From: Mimachlamys varia
Taxonomy: Eukaryota > Mollusca > Bivalvia > Pectinida > Pectinidae
NCBI GenBank assembly: GCA_947623455.1
Contig: OX392536.1
Span: 7,497,282 to 7,561,281, forward strand
DNA: 64,000 nt
Reading direction: 5' to 3'
This document shows positions 12,139-24,158 of the stretch, piece after piece; the first letter of the stretch is position 1; each line of letters begins with the position of its first letter. The notes beneath the pieces are model-generated. The model was given only the letters and a program-made list of their open reading frames with translations, was not told the DNA's origin and did no database searches. Made by a program: the position numbers and the translations under genes.

Positions 12139-12840
12139 AAAATGAAAACTAAACACAAGTCAATATTTCTTGACCTCGATGTTCAAACAACACTCAACAA
12201 CCTACATGACAAGTATATGATTGTGTCTGCAGACAAGGCATCTAATAACCTAATCCTGGTTTGAAAACACTATTACATTCATTGTTTGCAGAAAGAACTT
12301 GGCCTGCTTGATCACAGGCACTTGTGGCCTAGGAGAATGACCATATAGTTTCTATATAGATAATATAGCGATATATGAATAATTAAAAAAATATATAAAT
12401 ATATATCAGTGTCTGATAGTCGATTTTTTGAGAAATTTAACCGTTTGACGTATCAAGCTATTCGGCAATTATTTTCATTATGGTTTTAGTTGATTAATAA
12501 CATAAAAAAAATGAAAATTTTAGTGTTTATATTTTTTTTTAATTGTTCATATTTCGCTATTTTATCTATATATAGAATCTATATGATTATTCTCCTGGCC
12601 GCAAGTGCCTGTGTACTTGATACCCAACGTAACCGTACTTACGAATTTACCGGTTTTTCGAAAGATGAAATCCTTTCCAACCATACATCAGTATTACAAT
12701 CATTCGAAATACCCGTTAATGATAAAGACGCTGACTTACCTCGGTTATATTGGCTACCTGAACTTCACAAGAATCTACGGAAGCCTGTTGGTGCCACAAA
12801 GTCTGACAAAGTGAACACAGGGACCTGGGAATTTGTAAAA
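12139..12840 (+). pseudogene. Relic of a Penelope-like reverse transcriptase
   Basis: Two conceptual pieces read as the N-terminal part of an RT common in invertebrate genomes: 12139-12312 (including DKYMIVSADKASNN, with a TGA at the position where this family usually has Cys before K-x-YY) and 12622-12840 (including DADLPRLYWLPELHKN, matching the LPKLHK-type motif of Penelope-like elements). They are separated by a 301-bp insertion. Removing the insert and one target-site copy (309 bp, a multiple of three) restores a continuous frame. The catalytic YxDD region is missing. Dead element. The assignment rests on motif memory, so the exact clade is uncertain. Confidence 0.65.
12305..12621. mobile_element. 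301-bp hAT-type MITE inserted in the RT relic
   Basis: Terminal inverted repeats of about 50 bp (CACAGGCACTTGTGGCC at 12313, and its complement ending GGCCGCAAGTGCCTGTG at 12613) flank an AT-rich core without coding capacity. The flanks TGCTTGAT and TACTTGAT (12305-12312, 12614-12621) form an 8-bp target duplication with one mismatch, as expected for hAT transposons. Confidence 0.8.
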
Positions 12841-13170
12841 AATTTAATTTTAACATTTCATTCTTTTATCATGTCTTAACATCCGAGTAACGCCTCCTTT
12901 ATATTAAGTGACTGTTATTTTGAAAACGGTCACCTTTAGGTCAAAACGGGCCAATATCCGCCATAACTCTTTAATCTATTAATAGTTCACAATGCATGTT
13001 TTTAAAAACTTGTTTGTTAAGTAAAGTTTATTTGGAAAAGGGCATTACTTATGTAAGTTACAGAGCGTATTAAGATTTCACAGTATACAATAAAATATCA
13101 CAGGTAAATAGCAACGCATTTTTTTTTAAGTTAAGCACTAGACGTCTACTGGCTTAACTAATAAACTAGT

Positions 13171-14008
13171 TTATTACTTTTTTGCCTGTGAAATATAGAA
13201 AATTATCAAACTGATAAAACTTATATTTTCACTGCAGTGATGAGCAGTGAAAATATAAGATTTTGCCGTGAAAATATAAGGCTTTTTCAGTGAAAAAGTG
13301 ACCCGACAATAAAATACCACCCGGGTCATTATTCTATGTTGCAAGTGTTACCCGTGGTCGTTATTTAACAGTAGAAATCGTACATGGCCATCTGTAGAAA
13401 AGTGACCCCATTCGATTTTTCCGTAATTCGTCCCGTGAAAAAGTGACCCGCCGTAGCTTTCAACGGTGGGTAGTTTTCAACTGGGTCATTTTTTTCACGT
13501 AACACCGAAACTTTTGTATGAGTTGTTCCCCTTGATCGGATCTTCGAGGCTCGCCATTGTTGTCGTCTGCTAGAACTTGTCTCTTGGGGAAAGATGGTCT
13601 TGAAGAAATGGCATCAATAGTACATATTGATAGGAACTGCTGCAGGATTAAATATGAAATGAATTGAAAGATGAGAATGGTTCAACTTTTCCGATCAGCT
13701 TATCCCAATCAGCTGTGTACTGGACCCGATCGGTTGTGATTTCGACGGATTACCGTAGACCTAGCTCCTTTAAATTTGCAGTAGGCAATTCAAGTAGACC
13801 AAGAAAACAAATAATGAACGTATCTGAGTCCTCTTTCGAAATGTAATAATAAGAAAATTCGATGGTTTGCCGTTTAATATCAAATATATTTCACTTGTAC
13901 GGCAGATTTTTTTTATATTTTCACTCGTGCTACGCACTCGTGAAAATATAAAAAAATCTGCCATACTCGTGAAATATATTCGATATTAAACGGCAAACCA
14001 TTGAATAA
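13171..14008. repeat. Dispersed ~0.85-kb repeat ending in a hairpin, copy 1
   Basis: Matches 16155-17031 through most of its length, with shared phrases such as GTGACCCGACAATAAAATAC and GATCGGATCTTCGAGGCTCG. The 3' end (13862-14001) is a palindrome of about 140 bp whose arms include TTTGCCGTTTAATATC. Several AGTGAAAATATAAG motifs lie at the left end. No convincing ORF; unclassified non-autonomous element. Confidence 0.85.
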
Positions 14009-14257
14009 GTCCTCTATTTATTGAGCATTTATGTTTTAAACTACTTTCAATAATACTGTAAAAAAAAGCACATATAATTACTACTCGGAAATTTCGTTTT
14101 TCTAAAACAAATATTTTCAATGATGTTTAAACGGGTATTTGAGGTCCCTTATATAGGCTAGCATACATGTAAGCTTAAGCTTATACTGATCAAAAACGAA
14201 AACTCACCGAGACAATATATTTATTTTAAATTATATTTCTATAACAGCGCGGACATC

Positions 14258-14276
14258 GGGGGGGGGGGGGGGGGGT
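14258..14276 (+). repeat. Poly-G tract
   Basis: An uninterrupted G run of about 19 bases, with quadruplex potential. Its length may be assembly-dependent. Confidence 0.9.
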
Positions 14277-16154
14277 ACAGCACCTGGCAAATACACTGTA
14301 TCAGTAGGGTCTTTACTGGACTTAGGACTTTGTATTTAAATACTTATCATTTTCCAATCTTTCCGCACACGAAGGTTGGTGCAGCATTGCAGAACACTTC
14401 AAACATTAAGCGTCTGATCGATTGAGACTGCGCTTGCGTGCACGCGTCAACAACGGGGAAGAATTCGGAGTGTGTGCCCGTCTGCTGTGTTCCTTTTGGT
14501 AAGTCTTTATTTAGGCCTGGTACGTCTCTGAACTTTGTCTTAAAGATAACGGTGTTAGTGACAACGAATGTATTCTCTGTGGTCGGGTACTGTGTCTGCC
14601 GAATTGGTGAATATATTCGAATATGATAAAATTAGGTTAGCGGCATGTAAATTCAATATTTAACATTTGGTCTTTAGACAAATGTTTGATGTAGGCCTAT
14701 CTCAAATGACTTTTTGTTAAATTTTAGCGTCCCATGCTATATAATAAAAACCCGTTGACTTCAGCGGTAACGTGCTTAGGCATTCACGTTACCTAGAGGA
14801 AGGGAGATAACTCGACTAGACCGCGGAGACTTGCGCGAGGATACGAGCAAAAAAATCCAGTATCTAGGAATCTATAAAGGTATGTTTGGATCTATCTTGA
14901 CTTGTTGAAAAAATTTAATCATTTGTTACTCTAATAGCATTTAAACTACATGTTACAGTACTATAGTATTAGAGGTTTAGATTATAATACCTTGGGACTG
15001 GGAAACTTTTTTTTCTGATAAGTCCTGCATTATACACTGTAGGCCCAGAACCGGTTACCCTAACGAGTGTAATGGATGAGTGAGGGTGAGGTGGGAACTC
15101 GCTTATGAACCTCACATCATGCCATCGTTGTAGATAAAAACACAAACGCGTGTTACCAGTTCCAAGTCTTGTTTTCACTCTCAAATATATCTTTTACATA
15201 AAGAGATTTTTAAGAAAGGGGAATAACTCAAATACATCGAAGTTACAAATTATCTCCCTTATACCATACTGTATTGTTTATCTCGCAACACTCATACACA
15301 CAGATACACAATATGAGTGTCCTCCGAGGCGCCTGCGTTCGTTGTCGGGTCTGTCTGTTTATATCTACATGTGTACAAAATTTCATTCAGATTCAAAATA
15401 GTGGAAAATAATGAAATGATGCTGATGATAATGTAACAGGGAAGGTTCAGAGTTCAGGGCTTAGATTTTTTTTTCTTCCACTAGGCACTGTGCCTAGTGG
15501 CTACCAAAAACTCACTCAGCACCTCCAAATTTGCTTGTTGGAAATTAATTAATTACGGAATATAAAATTATAGTATATATTCAAATTCGTTGCTATTGAT
15601 TTAAAAGATATAAAATGTGTCGATTATATAATATCATTAAAAGATCACACTTTCAAATATTAAATGTTTGTTTTGTATTTCAAGTTGCTCAGTGTTACAT
15701 GTATGTCCATACTTGTACTTTCAAATCATGACAATATTATTAAACTCTTGTTTCATCATTATCATTTAATGAAATTATATCATTATAAAATCTATTTCAA
15801 CTTTGTTTTACTTTTCAAACTTTACTGTGTAACAACGTCCATACTTGTACTTTCAATGCTTGTTGGGTTTCCTTTGTTTTTGTCACATCCTAAACATACA
15901 GATTACGCAACATGGTAAATTCCCCAATTCAATCAGTGTCGTGTTGACGCTTTAGTATAGGCCGATCATGTCTGTTGTAAGCGCACAAAGGATCTAGACC
16001 AGAAATGAAGTAACCTAACGCGGCTGAGAAAAGTGAGACCGACAAAAGTTGAATGCCTTTTAAATACGTTTTGTTCGGAACATTTGATAACTATCGGTTT
16101 TAATGAAATGTTTGAAATACATGTAGCATACGTTAACAGTCAGTAATCAATTTT
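14277..16154. other. No gene recognised
   Basis: Only short uninformative open frames. One GGGAGATAACTCG motif at 14803. No domain, splice-supported exon or RNA gene seen. Confidence 0.5.
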
Positions 16155-17031
16155 ATTACATTTTTGCCAGTGAAATATAGAAAATTATCAAACTGATAAA
16201 ACTTATATTTTCACTGCAGTGATGAGCAGTGAAAATATAAGATTTTGCCATGTAAATATAAGATTTTGCCGTGAAAATATAAGATTTTGCAGTGAAAATA
16301 TAAGGCTTTTTCAGTGTAACGTGAAAAAGTGACCCGACAATAAAATACCACCCGGGTCATTATTCTACGTTGCAAAAGTTACCCGGGGTCGTTTTTTAAC
16401 AGTGGAAATCGTACACGGCCATCTGTAGAAAAATGACCCCAGTCGATTTTTCCGTAATTCGTCCCGTGAAAAAGTGACCCGTCGTAGCTTTCAACGGTGG
16501 GTAGTTTTCAAATGGGTCATTTTTTTCACGTAACACCAAAACTTTTTGATGAGTTGTTCCCCTTGATCGGATCTTGGAGGCTCGCCATTGTTGTCGTCTG
16601 CTAGAACTTGTCTCTTGGGGAAAGATGGTCTTGAAGAAATGGCATCAATAGTACATATTGATAGGAACTGCTGCAGGATTAAATATGAAATGAATTGAAA
16701 GATGAGAATGGTTCAACTTTTCCGATCAGCTTATCCCAATCAGCTGTGTACTGGACCCGATCGGTTGTTATTTCGACGGATTACAGTAGACTTAGTTAGC
16801 TCCTTTGCAGTAGGCAAGTAGACTAAGAAAAAAATAATGAAAGTATCTTAGTCCTCTTTCGAAATGTAATAAAAAGAAAATTCAACGGTTTGCCGTTTAA
16901 TATCAAATATATTTCACTTGTATGGCAGATTTTTTTTTATATTTTCACTCGTGCTACGCACTCGTGAAAATATAAAAAAATCTGTCATACTCGTGAAATA
17001 TATTTGATATTAAACGGCAAACCATTGAATA
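16155..17031. repeat. Dispersed ~0.85-kb repeat ending in a hairpin, copy 2
   Basis: Homologous to 13171-14008, with the left-end GAAAATATAAGATTTTGCCG motif expanded to more copies. The terminal palindrome lies at 16886-17024. The two copies lie 3 kb apart in the same orientation. Confidence 0.85.
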
Positions 17032-17578
17032 TCCTTTATGTACTCCGCACTGGGGACGAGTGGTAAGGAGGACCCCACTCGGCACCGGGGCATTTCCACT
17101 CGTCTGGACGAGTGGACGAGTACTTCATCGAAGCCCTGGAGTTACTTCCCCTGTTGCTTGTTTTTCATGCTTATCATGATTGTGTTGTTATTAGTGTGAT
17201 GATACATAATTATATCTATTTTTAGGGTTTTGTGCAATATAATTTATGTAAAGATATAAATGTTTATAATACTGTTAAATAATACAGAATGAGGAATAAG
17301 ATAAATAATTAACTTCTTATTGTACATTATGCAAATTGCAAAGGCACCTGTTATTTTATATGTAGTTTATTATATAGCGAGTATGCTTGTAAGCCAAAGT
17401 TGGACAAAGTTCTAGCTTTGACCCTGAGTAATGGATGGATTGGGTTCCTGATTACTCGTTCCCTTTATGTTCCTCTGACTTAGGTGTAAATAGATGTGAA
17501 CAGGGAATATTTTATGGGTAAGAGATCTTGAGATGTAGGCTGAGTGTTCTGGTGGTATTTTGAGTTTGAGCTAGGGTA

Positions 17579-18024
17579 TTAACTCTTTCTGTACCGTGAT
17601 TCCGGTCCGGATTCCGTACCGGAAGTCATTACTAGGCTCACCCCCAGACATTTCGGCCAAAATGGCGTCTCTTTGATGTGTTTGTGTAGTGAATATTATG
17701 CCGAAATAATGCAGGTAAATGTAAACCAATGCTCTTTTCGGTTCTTCTATATTTAGAAGACATACATAGCTTTATTTTCAAGCAATATTTTTGTCAGATG
17801 TGGTACCGCTATGTATAGCTAAAACATTCGCCGTCATGATGTTTATATTGGTGGTGACACTCCGCAGTATCTCGTGGGAAATTCAATGTTAATGGGTCAC
17901 ATGACAGAAAATGTGTACTTTGCACCTATCAAATTGTTTGTTATAAACTGACGCAGTCGATTTTGTGGAGGAGACGTCACGTTTTTTTGTCGTCTGTATA
18001 CGACAATGGTACGGAAAGAGTTAA
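17579..18024. mobile_element. TTAA-flanked MITE (446 bp)
   Basis: TTAA at 17579-17582 is followed by CTCTTTCTGTACC. The right end reads GGTACGGAAAGAG before TTAA at 18021-18024. Inverted ends plus a TTAA duplication fit a non-autonomous derivative of a TTAA-targeting DNA transposon (piggyBac or Kolobok type). No ORF. Confidence 0.75.
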
Positions 18025-18229
18025 ACAGACGATACCAAGGGCAACCAAATCGAACCTGGGTTGACAGTGGGATTTGCTAGGTGGTAACAGCCAGTACTGT
18101 TACAATAATATCGTCCGGGTAAAAGCAGTGGCATGTGAAAAAGTTAGTTACAGTGGGGTTTTTTGTGCAGATAAGATAAAAGGGGATAAAACGGGTGTGA
18201 TGTTCAATGCATGATCGCTTCAAGGGCTA

Positions 18230-19940
18230 TACAAAGTACAAAGTTTGCGAAAAAAATCACTTTGACCTACTTTGAAGGTCACAGGGGTCAAAAATGTTGA
18301 AACCTTCAAACAACTTCTTCTGAAATACCGCCAGGCATAGAGACCTCATATTTGACTGGTAGCTTTCATGGATGAAGCCAAATAAAGTTTGTGAAAACAA
18401 ACGACCTTGACCTATATTCAAGGTCACAAGGGTCAAATCTGTTAAAACCTTCAAACAACTTCTTCTGAAATATTAAAAGCGCTAGAAGCATGATATTTGG
18501 CTGCAAGGTTTCTTGGTTGAAGCCAAACAAAGTTTATGAAAAGAAATGACCTTGACTTATATTGAAGGTCACAGGGGTCAAATCTGTTAAAACATTTAAA
18601 TGACTTCTTTTGATAAACCAAAAGGCATGGAGACATAATATCTGGCTGGTAGCTTCGATGGCTGAAGCCCGACAAAGTTTGTGAAAAGAAATGACCTTGA
18701 CCTATATTCAAGGTCACAAGGGTCAAATCTGTTAAAACCTTCAAACAACTTCTTCTGAAATACCAAAAGCCCAAGAAGCATGATATTGTGCTGCAAGGTT
18801 CCTTGGTTGAAGCCCGACAAAGTTTGTGAAAAGAAATGACCTTGACCTATATTCAAGGTCACAAGTGTCAAATCTGTTAAAACCTTCAAACAACTTCTTC
18901 TGAAATACTAAAAGCCCTAGAAGCATGATATTTGGCTGAAAGGTTCCTTGGGTGAAGCTTGACAAAGTTTGTGAAAAAAATGACTTGACTCATATTAAAG
19001 GTCACAGGGGTCAAATCTGTTAAAACTTTGAGCAACTTCTGATAAACCCAAAGTCCTTGCTGGTAGCTTCCTTGGCTGAAGCCAAACAAAATGAAAATGA
19101 CATTGTCTTACAAGGTCACAGGGGTAAAATATGTTTAAATCTTAACATGTTCTTCTTAATGTCTTACAGTATATGATTTTAGGCGACTTTAGGGTTACAC
19201 TATAATATAAGTCAGAGATTGATACCAGGTGAGCGATGCAGGCCCATTGGGCCTCTTGTTTCAGTTTGTGTACCTACCTATCTACACCACTATTGGATTT
19301 AGTACATATCTCTAATTGGGCCTCTTGTTTCAGTTTGTGTACCTACCTATCTACACCACTATTGGATTTAGTACATATCTGGTGCTGAAATATCTTGAAT
19401 CACTAGTACTGCTATTATTTTATTAGCTGCGATAACGTATAGCTCTACACGACAAGACAATTTTAAGCTCACCTGGCTCGAAGGACCAAGTGAGCTTATA
19501 TGATGGTGCGGCGTCCCTCCGTCCTGCATCCGTCAACTTCTTTAAAAATACTGAAAGGCCTAGTGACTTGAAATTTTGCTGGTAGCTTTCTTGGAAGGAG
19601 CTGAACAAAGTTTGCGAAAAAATCACTTTGACCTACTTTGAAGGTCACAGGGGTCAAAAATGTCGAAATCTTCAAACAACTTCCTCTGAAATACCGCCAG
19701 ATATAGAGACCTCATATTTAACTGGTAGCTTCCTTAGATGAAGCCAAATAAAGTTTGTGAAAACAAACGACCTTGACTTATATTCAAGGTCACAAGGGTC
19801 AAATCTGTTAAAACTTTCAAACGACTTACCAAAAGCCCTAGAAGCATGATATTTGGCTGAAAGGTTCCTTGAAAATTATACTAATGGTGGGACTGACTTT
19901 CCAGGGGGGCTGAGGGTAGGGGCCAAAACGAAAATATTTT
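18230..19940. repeat. ~145-bp tandem repeat field with nuclear-receptor half-sites, field 1
   Basis: About nine units, each with TTTGTGAAAAGAAATGACCT, then TGACCTATATTCAAGGTCAC and AAGGGTCAAA, plus AACAACTTCTTCTGAAATAC. The first run (18230-19180) closes at about 19255 with CATTGGGCCTCTTGTTTC. A duplicated stretch (CAGTTTGTGTACCTACCTAT at 19261 and 19331) separates it from a second element that starts AGCTCACCTGGCTCGAAGG at 19468. The overlapping minus-strand frames are repeat artefacts. Confidence 0.9.
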
Positions 19941-20229
19941 AACCCTCTGGGCCTCGTGTTTACATTACTTGAAATGACTGCCTTTTAGATTAGAGTATTA
20001 TTCGGAATAAGTTTGTGCTTGTATATTTGGTATAATTTAATTTGCATGTGTCTGATCTTTGCCAATTGAGGGGCCCATGAAAATCAAAAATTAAAAAACA
20101 TAAACGTAAAATTTCCACACAGGTAGATTGTATGAGTTATATTGTTATTTTTGATCACAAACACATTTTATATCCTGCTTATCCATTTTATGCCCACTTT
20201 TTAAGTCCCAGAAAATCAAAAATTATCTA

Positions 20230-20900
20230 CATAATAGGGGGGGGGGGTATACTGGAATCAGGTTGTCTGTCCGTCAGGGGATTTCAACAAAACTTAGTGA
20301 CAATATTCCTTATACATATTGTGTTATTGACTTATTGTGAATGCAGGGTTTTTTTCTGCAGAAAGTTTGATTGCCATGGTAACCAGGTCAAAGTACCAAA
20401 ATCGTTGTGGAACACTCATTTGTCAGCACAACTCCATGTAAACCTATAAATCGATTTCAATGGAACTACACAAAAATTTAAGGGACTATGTAGATATGCA
20501 TGCAGATATCTTTTTTCTAACAGAAATTTAGGTTGTCATGGTAACCACGCCACACCATATACACAGGTTTTTGTTGGAAACTTTTGACTAAATAACTCCT
20601 CCTAACATTTGAACCAAATTCAATGAAGTTTCACATGAATGTTATGGACCATGTGTATGTATATATGCATGCAGATTACTTTCAGCAGACTTTTGGTTTT
20701 TGGTTGCCATGGTAACCAGATCAATATAAACAGGTTTTTGTTGGAAAATTTCGGCTGCAGAAATTGTTTCTAAACCTGTGAACCAATTTCAATGAGACTA
20801 CAAAGGGATGTAAGGGTCGATGTGTAGAGCTACGTATACCTGCAGATAATAATTTGTTCAGTCATCAGCATGACCTTATAAAGTATTTATTGCAAAGGTG
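20230..20900. repeat. Degenerate ~170-bp tandem repeat
   Basis: Three to four units contain GCCATGGTAACCA, ACAGGTTTTTGTTGGAAA and CAATTTCAATG-like phrases. It starts with a poly-G tract and TATACTGGAATCAGGTTGTC. The same head is at 21433-21480. Unclassified dispersed element. Confidence 0.65.
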
Positions 20901-21654
20901 TGTTGGGGGGGGCAGTTCATATCAAATTTGTCTCTAGACCCATTGAGGTTTATTCCCCATAAACCTCAACAAAACAGGATTTAATCCTTATATTTACATT
21001 CAGGTTGATTTTGGTATTCTATGGCTATTTCTAAAACGTTGGACTTGTGCAAGTCTATGCAGCGGAAGGCACCAAGACGTGTGACGTCACCATTCACTGT
21101 GTGACGTCATCCTGATGAAATTCATAGCTGTTTCCGTATTGAAAACAACTAGAAAACGGTACAACACAAACAAGGTTATTTGATCTGAAAACTGAAACAA
21201 AACCCAGGTTGTAAACAGTTTTGAAAAAGGGATTAATTTCCGCACTACTTTACTGATGTATTTATACGCCAACTGGAAAGTTTATCGAAAAATAACCTTC
21301 AAACATTTCGGTAGGTATATTGAGTCCAAGTTCACTAGAAATGTAAATACATGTATTAGTTAATGTCAGTATTACAACCCCCTTTGACTTTAAGACGGTG
21401 GTCCAAGTTTACCTGATGTGCAGTGAACCATGGGGGGGGGTGGGAGGAGGGAGTATACTGGAATCAGGTTGTCCGTCTGTCTGTCCATCCGTCTGTAGAC
21501 ACACCATTGTACCGACTACTCCTTCTAAACTACCGAGAGAGTTTTAACAAAACAGTGACAATAACCAGGTCACTATACTTATTTTTTTGGGGAGCTCAAT
21601 TGGCAACCTTAGCTTGGCTGGTGCTATCACTCCAGCTTGACTTCTTTTGTAGAT
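20901..21654. other. No gene recognised
   Basis: Holds a second copy of the repeat head (21433-21480) with G-rich and GTCCGTCTGTCTGTCC simple sequence. Otherwise nothing supported. Confidence 0.5.
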
Positions 21655-23185
21655 TTTTAGGTCATCTGACCCGAAGGGTCAAGATGACCTATTGCCATCA
21701 TGCTTCGTCCGTCGTCGTGCGCCGTCCGCCGTCCGCCATCCGTAAACTTTTCCTTTAACAATCTTCTTCTTAGTAACCAAAAGGCTCTAGGTGCTGATAT
21801 TTGGCCAGTAGGCACCTGGGATTGAGTGCTACAAAGTTTCCTCATTTCAATGACCTTGACCTGTTTTCAAGGTCACAGGGGTCAAATATGTAAAAACCTT
21901 TAACAATCTTCTTCTCAGTAAACAAAAGGTCTAGGGTAATGATATTTGGCCAGTAGGCACCTGGGATAGAGTGCTACAAAGTTTCCTCATATCGATGACC
22001 TTGACTAACTTTCAAGGTCACAGGGGTCAAATATGTAAAAAAGCATTTGACAATCTTTTCCTCACTAACCAATAGGCCATGGGTGATCATATTTGGCCAG
22101 TAGGTATCTGGGAAAGAGTGCTACAAAGTTTCCTCATATCAATGACCTTGACTAACTTTCAAGGTCACAGGGGTCAGATATGTAAAAAAACGTTTGACAA
22201 TCTTCTCCTCACTAACCAAAAGGCCAAGGGTGATCATATTTGGCCAGTAGGTACCTGGAATGGAGTGCTACAAAGTTACCTCATATCAATGACCTTGACC
22301 TACTTTCAAGGTCACAGGGGCCAAAAAGGTTAAAATCTTTGAACGACTTCTTCTGAATAACCAAAAGGCCCAGAGACCTGATATTGGGCCTGTGTTATGC
22401 TGGGATAAAGGGGTACCAAGTTTGTTCAAACAAATGACCTTGACCTTCATTCAAGGTCACAGGGGCCAAAAAGGTCAAAATCTTTTTAAACAACTTCTTC
22501 TGAATAACCAAAAGGCCCAGAGACCTGATATTGGTCCTGTGTTATGCTGAGATAAAGGGGTACCAAGTTTGTTCAAAGAAATGACCTTGACCTTCATTCA
22601 AGGTCACAGGGGACAAAACGGTCATAATTTTTAAACGACTTCTTCTGAATAACCAAAAGGCCCAGAGACCTAATATTGGGCCTGTGGCATGCTGGGATAA
22701 AGGGCTACCAAGTTTGTTCAAAGAAATGACCTCGACTTTCATTCAAGGTCACTGGGGCCAAAACGGTCATAATCTTTAAACAACTTCTTCTGAATAACCA
22801 AAAGGCCCAGAGACCTGATATTGGGCCTGTGGCATGCTGGGATAAAGGGCTACCAAGTTTGTTCAAAGAAATGACCTTGACTTTCATTCAAGGTCACTGG
22901 GGCCAAAACGGTCATAATCTTTAAACATTTTCTTCTGAATAACCAAAAGGCCCAGAGATCTAATATTGGGCCTGTGGCATGCTGGGATAAAGGGCTACCA
23001 AGTTTGTTCAAAGAAATAACCTTGACTTTCATTCAAGGTCACTGGGGCCAAAACGGTCATAATCTTAAAACAACTTCTTCTGAATAACCAAAAGGCCCAG
23101 ATACCTAATATTGGGCCTGTGGCATGCTGGGATAAAGGGCTACCAAGTTTGTTCAAAGAAATGACCTTGACTTTCAGAGTATACT
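21655..23185. repeat. ~145-bp tandem repeat field with nuclear-receptor half-sites, field 2
   Basis: The head is GGTCATCTGACCCGAAGGGT then CGTCCGTCGTCGTGCGCCGT. About ten units follow, each with TGACCTTGAC, TTCAAGGTCAC and GGGGTCA or GGGGCCA, plus CAGAGACCTGATATTGGGCC. Units from 22290 onward are more alike than the first four, so expansion was two-step. It breaks off mid-unit at about 23178. Confidence 0.9.
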
Positions 23186-23764
23186 GCTATCAAACTTTTA
23201 CACTTCTAATCCATTTACTGATGAAAGGGAGATAACTTCAACAATTGATGTAGATGTAACGATCCCTGGATATTCGAATTTACAGGATATATATGTATAA
23301 TTCAGACATAATAAGTCAATAAATAATGCTGAAGAGAATCAGATAAGATTCATGGAAAATCCTACGAAGAAACAGACGGCCATATTTACGAGTCGCATGT
23401 CCGGAATCAACACAGACATGACACGACTCGGGATGATTTAGCAGCACGGGAAGACGCTGAAGGAAACGCATAATATAAATAGTTACCGGAGACTTGTTTC
23501 TTCATATTTAGTTGTCGTATGCATTTGTATTTCATTGAAGAACGGTTATTTAGCCGGAGATATCGACAGACGACCATGCCACCATCTTCGCCAATATCGG
23601 AACTCTTTAATGCCGGAGGGTCGAAACTAATACTCGAATGTAAACCCGGCAACGGTTACGGACATTTCATAGGCCGGAATTCGGAATTTGGCAGGGAAAG
23701 TCGCGTGCAACTACTCCAAATTGCATAAAAGTCGAGAACGTTGTCAATTTCAATGTCATTTCCA
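23186..23764. other. No gene recognised
   Basis: Short opposing open frames (23407-23652 minus, 23519-23728 plus) show no domain. One GGGAGATAACTTC motif at 23227. Confidence 0.5.
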
Positions 23765-24158
23765 TTAAAGGCCCAATATACGTAACTTCAGGGAAATTTT
23801 CGTGATTCTGAAAAATTATGAAAAAAATTCCAGTTGATAACCATGCAAAAGTAAGCCTAAAACGAAGTAAACCGGAGCGGTAACTAACAAGAAACTCTTG
23901 ACAAAAAAATCCAAAGAATTGAAAATAATTCAGGTGGGGCCCACTTCAACAACAAACCGAAGGTAGAAGCACGGTTCGAAATGGACGCGTGTTTACAAAT
24001 ATCGTGTTTCAACTGCTGCTGTACCGGTAACCGCGAAAGAATTCATCTTGAATATTGCTGATATCAGTTAATCTTAACTAAATCTATAAATATAATAAGT
24101 TATCAGGCTTGATTTTCACTTCAAGTTTTGCCGAAAGTTACGTATATTGGGCCTTTAA
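23765..24158. mobile_element. TTAA-flanked AGGCCCAATATACG MITE, copy 1
   Basis: TTAA (23765-23768) precedes AGGCCCAATATACGTAACTT; the right end is AAGTTACGTATATTGGGCCT before TTAA (24155-24158). There are about 23-bp inverted ends, a 386-bp body and no ORF. Two more copies lie in the slit introns in opposite orientation. Confidence 0.9.

Noticed and set aside
18257..19089. Series of overlapping minus-strand frames of 65-107 residues (LTDLTLVTLNIGQGHFFSQT type)
   Set aside because: Each is one or two units of the 145-bp repeat read through; no start context or domain.
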